From: Sycobia sp. Sy_11
Taxonomy: Eukaryota; Arthropoda; Insecta; Hymenoptera; Epichrysomallidae
Assembly (NCBI GenBank): GCA_018907035.1
Contig: JACCIC010000096.1
Span: forward strand, 1,179,501-1,243,500
Direction of reading: 5' to 3'
DNA: 64,000 bases
The translations under genes and the position numbers were made by a program. The notes beneath the pieces are model-generated. The model ran no database searches, was not told the DNA's origin, and saw only the letters and a list, made by a program, of their open reading frames with translations. Positions 58,247-64,000 of the stretch are shown piece by piece (position 1 is the first letter of the stretch; each line of letters begins with the position of its first letter).

Positions 58247-61200
58247 TTGTTTTTTGGAATTTATGTTTATTAGACCTATTAATTAAAGCTACTGTGATAA
58301 ATAATTAATGCTAATTATCACATTAACAGGTATTGCTTGTGATCCTAGACATAGGAAGCAGAGACTCTGCAAGACGAGACGTCCACGTTAAATTTTAGAT
58401 TTATATTTTTAAATTTTAAATTTTATATTTTCGTTATGTAGGAGATGCTAGAATAAGATAATAGAAGATTTATAAGGAGAGTTATAGGCACGATTACAAC
58501 GAGATGAACGCGTGATACAGTTTCACACCTTTTCTATCTCCAGATAAATACTTAGAGATAGACTCAACTTCCCAAAAAAGTAACTTTTTTTTCTAAAACT
58601 TGGTGCACGTATAAGCCGTCATTCTCGGTTTATGCTTTCTATCTCTATGCATGTTATAAACATTACATTATAGCTATAATACGTATTGATTAAAGAAGTA
58701 TTTTAAAACTTAAAAAATATTTCAATTTAGCACATACTCTACACCGTTTCCATAATTTAATAAATTTAATAAATATATCGGAAATAAACAGAACAAATGA
58801 TCAAAATATAATTTATTCTCTTTATAATTTATGTATAGAATAATTATTTATTTAACTGGTTCACTACCCAGGATTGCATAAGCTGTATAATATGCTGTGT
58901 TACGTGTATGTGACAGCGGATAGCAAACGCATTAATCGATAATTATAGAAATACGTACGTTTATTATTATTGATTATTTTTATAATATGAGTTATATCAT
59001 TTATAAAAGTAATTTTATTTTTTCGTTAAATACAGAAGTATATTTTGAATGCATATTTTCATTTAGAAATAATAAATAGTAACAGTAAAATCTAATTATT
59101 TAAAATATTTAGAGAGATTAAAAAATAAATTAAATCGAATAAATAGTTATATCAAAAGCAGCTATATTGAATTTTTTAATGTTTCAAATTTAAAATTGTA
59201 TCATATTGATATTGACAAAGATATTCTTTTTGTGTCTTCCATTTTTGGAGCTTACATAATTTTTTGTAAATTAAGTCTTACAGCACTATTGCAATTCGAT
59301 AGCCTGCAGCATAACCACCAAATCGTGTTGTTTTATACATGGAGAAATTTTTGGAAAATCAGCGTGTTAGCAATAGTAGGGCTTATAAAATATAGTTTCT
59401 TATAGAGCTTTGAGCTCGAAAGGTTCAGCGACTCTTTGATGTTTGTAGTACAGGTGTTATACTAAACATCAAAGTAGGGATACTCTAACAATTGCTGAAA
59501 TTGTTTGACTGATAAATTCATTTTTCATATAACATTATATTCTAAGTAATCTTATTCTAAAAAAAAATTTAACAAAGAAAAATATATCATAAACATGTTT
59601 AAAGAGATTGTTAATATTTTAAAAACAATATGTAACAATCAACTCTATAAATATTTCGTGCAATTTTCATATTAACTGTACGTACAAGAGAAGATTATGG
59701 AGTTCCTCAGATGATAATCGTATGATTATTTATAAAAAATGATACAATGTGATACGATTATATCTATATTGCTTACGCTGCTTATCGATATCTCGCTTAT
59801 ATTAATTGTATACGATAAAAATTGTTTACGATAATTACGTTAAATTTCCCTCCTTCATAGGATTTTCGTGTTGATTTTCAGATGAGTTGAATAATGATTG
59901 GATTTACTTCGCACATGTTCATCCACTGGTGGGAACTTGTTTCATAATGCGCATTCTGGCATTTTTTAGTACAGAAAACTTTTAAAGATGCAATTCGATG
60001 TCGAACCTCTACATTGACATGATTTTTTTAACACATCATACATAATAATCTTGATGGGTTACTGTGTCATACCGATCAATATGGGATCAATACCTTAGAA
60101 TTCAGCCCTTTTTATCTCTGAAACTGATCATAAAATCTCTTCAGAACGATGGAGATTTTAAATCAGTAACTTGAAAACTGTCTTCATACAAAATTATAGA
60201 ATATTCAACTGTACCCTATTTTCGTAAAACTTAGACGATTTCTTTGTATACTCTTCATCAGAACAGAAAATATTTTGTTCAACTTTTTAAAACAAATAAA
60301 AAATTGCTGGATTTATCAAAAAATAGGAAATATTATCATTATAGGAAAGCTTCGAAAATGAAAAATAAAATCAAAACACACTGAGCTTTCAATTTTTTTG
60401 GGTTTTCTATGTTTTTCCGGTTTTTAATTTTCATGGGGTTTTAAATTTTTATGAGCTTTTCAATTTTAGTTGAACTTTATATAGCTTTATTGGTAAATAA
60501 AAGTTTAAGTTATTATTCGTTTCTCATGAAAAATGTAATTCGTAAGCATGTAAAAATTTGCCTAGATACTTTGTATTAAATAATATTATCTACTTTCTTT
60601 GTAAATAAAATTGCTGTTCAAAGTGAAAAACACGAATTGAGTCCACAGGCTGAATGTACATTTCTTACAAATCATCATAACCAGAATAGATGTAGATGGG
60701 GCACTAATTACCGGGAAACCTTGTAAGTAAGATCGTCTATTAAATAATGACCAAGTGATGATGGGCAATAATGTGGAGGAGAAGGTACTTGGCAGTCCGC
60801 CTTACCAGTACCTTTATGAAATCATTGGAGACCCGTTACATTAAATAGCCTAGGCTCCGTTTATTTTCTGCGGTGGAATCTGCATACATGTTATTTACAA
60901 TATCTACTATTAAGAAACTTATATTATCAGCATTTGTAACGATTAAGTTTTCTTAAAGCTTCTTATATAAAAAATAATTATAAGAACGAAAAGTTTTCTA
61001 TAATTTTTTGATAAAAAACTCAATGTATTTTAGTATCCCCTATTGTGAGATGTGAGGTGACTGGTTGTAAAAAAGATCACTCAAAAGAAAGAAGTTTAAA
61101 CTAGTCTTACGGATATTTTATCATAATACTTTTATAATCAGAGAAATTTATTACACTTTTATGCCTATAGAAATATAAAATAATAATATATATTTCATAA

Positions 61201-63870
61201 TGTCTGTAGTCGACAGATATATGTATCTTGCGCTTACACTCATATAGAGAGCTGCGCAGTATTTACTTTCGAAATTTTGAATTTTCTTTTCAAATTGCTT
61301 TTTGAATGTTTTTTCACTTCTATATCTACTACAAAATGTAATTTAACTGTTGTCCAACGATGGATAATTTTTCATGATTTAGTAGGCTATACTTGTTCTA
61401 ATATAACACAGAAAGGAATTTTAATATTATTAAAAAGAATTTTTAATTTCGAAAAAATTCAATGAAACTCGACGCACTTGTACGATTTTTTTTTATATAT
61501 AGAAGCTTCAGTATATGACTACTTTTGATCCATCTTTGTAAGCACACCACGAAGAATTCGTTGTCTCAAATATATTTTTCAATTTCAATGATTTTTTAAA
61601 ATCTGATACGTCGTACATACGCTCTTAGATACTTCGAACCATACATTCGCTCTTTTGTAACTTCGTAAGACATCGTTTTAATTACATAATAATAATATTA
61701 AAGTCATCCTTATTCTCTTTAATTTTTCTCTTCGGTATGTCTTTTATGCAATTTATTGAATTAACGCGGACAGTTCGCTCTATCTTTTGGAATTTCACGT
61801 CATTTAGCAGTATGGGTGGTAGATATAAATGAATCCTCAGTCTCGTTCGTATCTCCGCACTGTAGTTCTGTAATACACAGAAATACGTCCACGCGTATAT
61901 TCGTCGTTGCAACGGCCGAGCAGCTCCCCGATATATCAGAGTCGAAGAAAAATATAAAAGAAGAGAGGCCGAGAAAAAGGGATAGAGAAAAGGAAATGGG
62001 AAATTTGACTCCGTCGAGCGTATCGAAAGAAGCAATCTTCACTGCCCATTGACGTATGGACAACTTTGAAAAATTCCATCTCCGTTGCGACTTTGCTATC
62101 GAGCGCCATTCCATGCTTTCTTTGCAAAATGTTATATTACAGTTCCTTCTTTACTTGTCCCTTCGATCTATTGGAGCGACCTTTTTTTCCTTATTATTTA
62201 TTCTAATACTTTTTTGCTTCTTGTTTTACGCACCAGTTATGAAGCATCAATATAGAAATTGGTGTAAAATGTAACAAGTTTCAAAGCAATTTACATCCAA
62301 ATAAAGCTTCCAAGTAAAGTAATAAGATTGTAATATAAAAAGGCACTTTAATTTCCAGATGATATATAGCGATCTAATTTCGTTATAAATATTTCTCTTT
62401 CCTCAAAGGTTTGCCATATTGTTTTCTCTTCCAAGTGTTCAATAAATTTCGCATTTTCTTAATCAATTTTCATTTATACGTATCAATAAATATGCAATTC
62501 GATAGATTTGCCTGAAATCCATAAATCTTTTATTTACATCCTTCCTCTTGATCACAATGAGAAATAGCCTCTTACATTTCGATAAACAAAATGATATCGA
62601 TATAATGTATTTATTGTTTTCAATAATAATGTGTTTCCCTCGTCTTTCTAGACAATATTTTTACCATTACTACTGAACTGAGCCGAATGAAACTCACCCT
62701 TGAGTAACTTTCCATAAAAATACAATTGCACAATTGCGCACTCGCATAACTTCCTTGTCTATTGAAAAAAATTTTTATCCAATCTTGGGCATCACCAGTG
62801 CGTAAAGGCGTCGTTTAGTCGAACATCATTTAGAAAAGAATCTGTTCAGTTGCTGAAAAGATGGGGGATATTTTGCAAAGTTAATAAAAGCAAAAGCGAT
62901 AAGCGAAAACATTTGATGGAAAGATAGAAAGAGCGATTGGTTTTTATTATACGCAGACGGAAACAGTTATACCACGGAAGCCAATGGACTTATATTAGGC
63001 ACAGCAATTATTTGTTAGGATTTAAAAGTGACCAAGGGTTGAAAACAAAAGGGAGAATAAGAGTTGCGTATTAAGGAGAAAAAAATTATTTTAGTCGATT
63101 GATACCACTGGGACTAATGTATAAAAATTCGAAAGTTTTCTCCTTAAAATTTATAGCTCGCTCTACGATTATATAGCCTTTTTGAACTGTATGTAAAAAT
63201 TCACTGAAAAGGGAGCAGGTTTATAAAAAGAAACGCGTATGAATTTAGAGATATGTCTGGCGCCGACTGAATGACAAACGTATATATACAGCGCATCATT
63301 GTATAAATCTGCATGTGTGTGTACGCGCGTATTTGTACATGTGTGTCATATTATCGAAAAAAAACTTCGAAACACGATCAGGACTAAGTGCTAGTTCGTG
63401 ATCCTGTGATTATTATATAAACTTAATTTTGAAAAATTGTCTCCAATCAAACCTTAAATTGGAGAGCTCTTCGTATTATTATATCTGAAAAAAAACTATA
63501 GGGAATGGACTGGATTAATATAATAGAGTTTCCCATTTTTATTGTGACAAAACATTTTTATTTTGTCTTGAAGCAAAATACAATAAAAAATCATTAAAAG
63601 AGCCTTAAAAATCGAAAGACTCCTTTAAGATTACTAATTTCATTCCATATAAAAAAATTAGTAATTTCTGGTTTGTCTAACTACGTTAAACTGCCGATCT
63701 ACTCAAGCCGACATTCATTCCACTTTGCGAGTTTTTATAAAATAAAGACAGACAAAGAGTGACAGAAAGATAGAGAGATAAGCAGCGAACAAAAGTGCAC
63801 TTATCGTACGTAATTCACTGTTTTGTAGAAGTACAAAACTACATGAACAACAGCGCACCTATATTCTCGA

Positions 63871-63908
<38 letters not shown>

Positions 63909-64000
63909 GCTTTTCCTCACTGTCCACCCAGTCGGGGAATAAAAAATGTGATCGATCGCTCGATGATCTCGATTATTCCTATATATAATGCGCGTCGAAT
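58247..64000. other. No recognised gene
   Basis: AT-rich DNA with short open frames only. About 61680-62280 is open in several frames on both strands, without domains. About 60577-60727 has an open plus-strand segment with two cysteines ending near a GTAAGTAAG donor-like sequence, too weak to call an exon. A microsatellite lies near the right end. Confidence 0.5.
63872..63907. repeat. (CT)n microsatellite
   Basis: 18 uninterrupted CT units. Confidence 0.97.

Noticed and set aside
60577..60727. Open plus-strand segment with two cysteines near a GTAAGTAAG sequence
   Set aside because: No pyrimidine tract at the possible acceptor, a stop at the donor and no family resemblance; too weak for an exon call.
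61682..62274. Several overlapping open frames on both strands
   Set aside because: Multi-frame openness points to base composition. None has recognisable motifs.

Overview
The window looks like an AT-rich insect nuclear chromosome segment. The evidence is dense dinucleotide microsatellites ((TA)n, (GA)n, (CA)n), spliced coding sequence with short introns, and a transposon mix of BEL/Pao, mariner, Mutator-like and I/Jockey-type non-LTR elements. A hymenopteran such as an ant is my best guess, from overall character only. No rRNA, tRNA, CRISPR array or operon is visible.

Layout. 1-9234: no gene recognised, many microsatellites and a few GC-richer islands. 9235-11080 (-): 5'-truncated, decayed non-LTR retrotransposon with reverse transcriptase, eroded RNase H and oligo(A) tail. 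11081-32229: long gene-poor stretch with microsatellites, a 22-bp perfect palindrome, a hairpin and a diverged tandem duplication. 32230-38480 is a cluster of old elements around one host-like gene: a BEL/Pao gag relic (-), a probable Mutator-like transposase relic (-), an RNase T2-family gene (+, 34201-35054, three exons, 5' exon not found), then a non-LTR RT scrap joined to a mariner transposase relic (both -). 38776-46710 (+): complete, very young BEL/Pao LTR retrotransposon with an intact 1761-codon polyprotein, near-identical 954/956-bp LTRs and a 5-bp target-site duplication AGAAA. 46716-54623: gene-poor, with long (TA)n tracts. 54624-54829 (-): one candidate coding exon of unknown family. 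55500-58246 (+): second decayed non-LTR element with a large internal deletion. 58247-64000: nothing firmly recognisable.

How the parts relate. There is no pathway or operon here. The two entries of most interest are (i) the RNase T2-like gene, whose fold, cysteines and splice sites persist although all three histidines of the active-site motifs are replaced, suggesting a pseudoenzyme or a freshly dying gene; and (ii) the BEL/Pao element, which appears structurally complete and recently inserted, with a long stem-loop in each LTR just after a polyadenylation signal. The relic BEL gag about 6 kb upstream shows that the locus was hit by a BEL-type element before.
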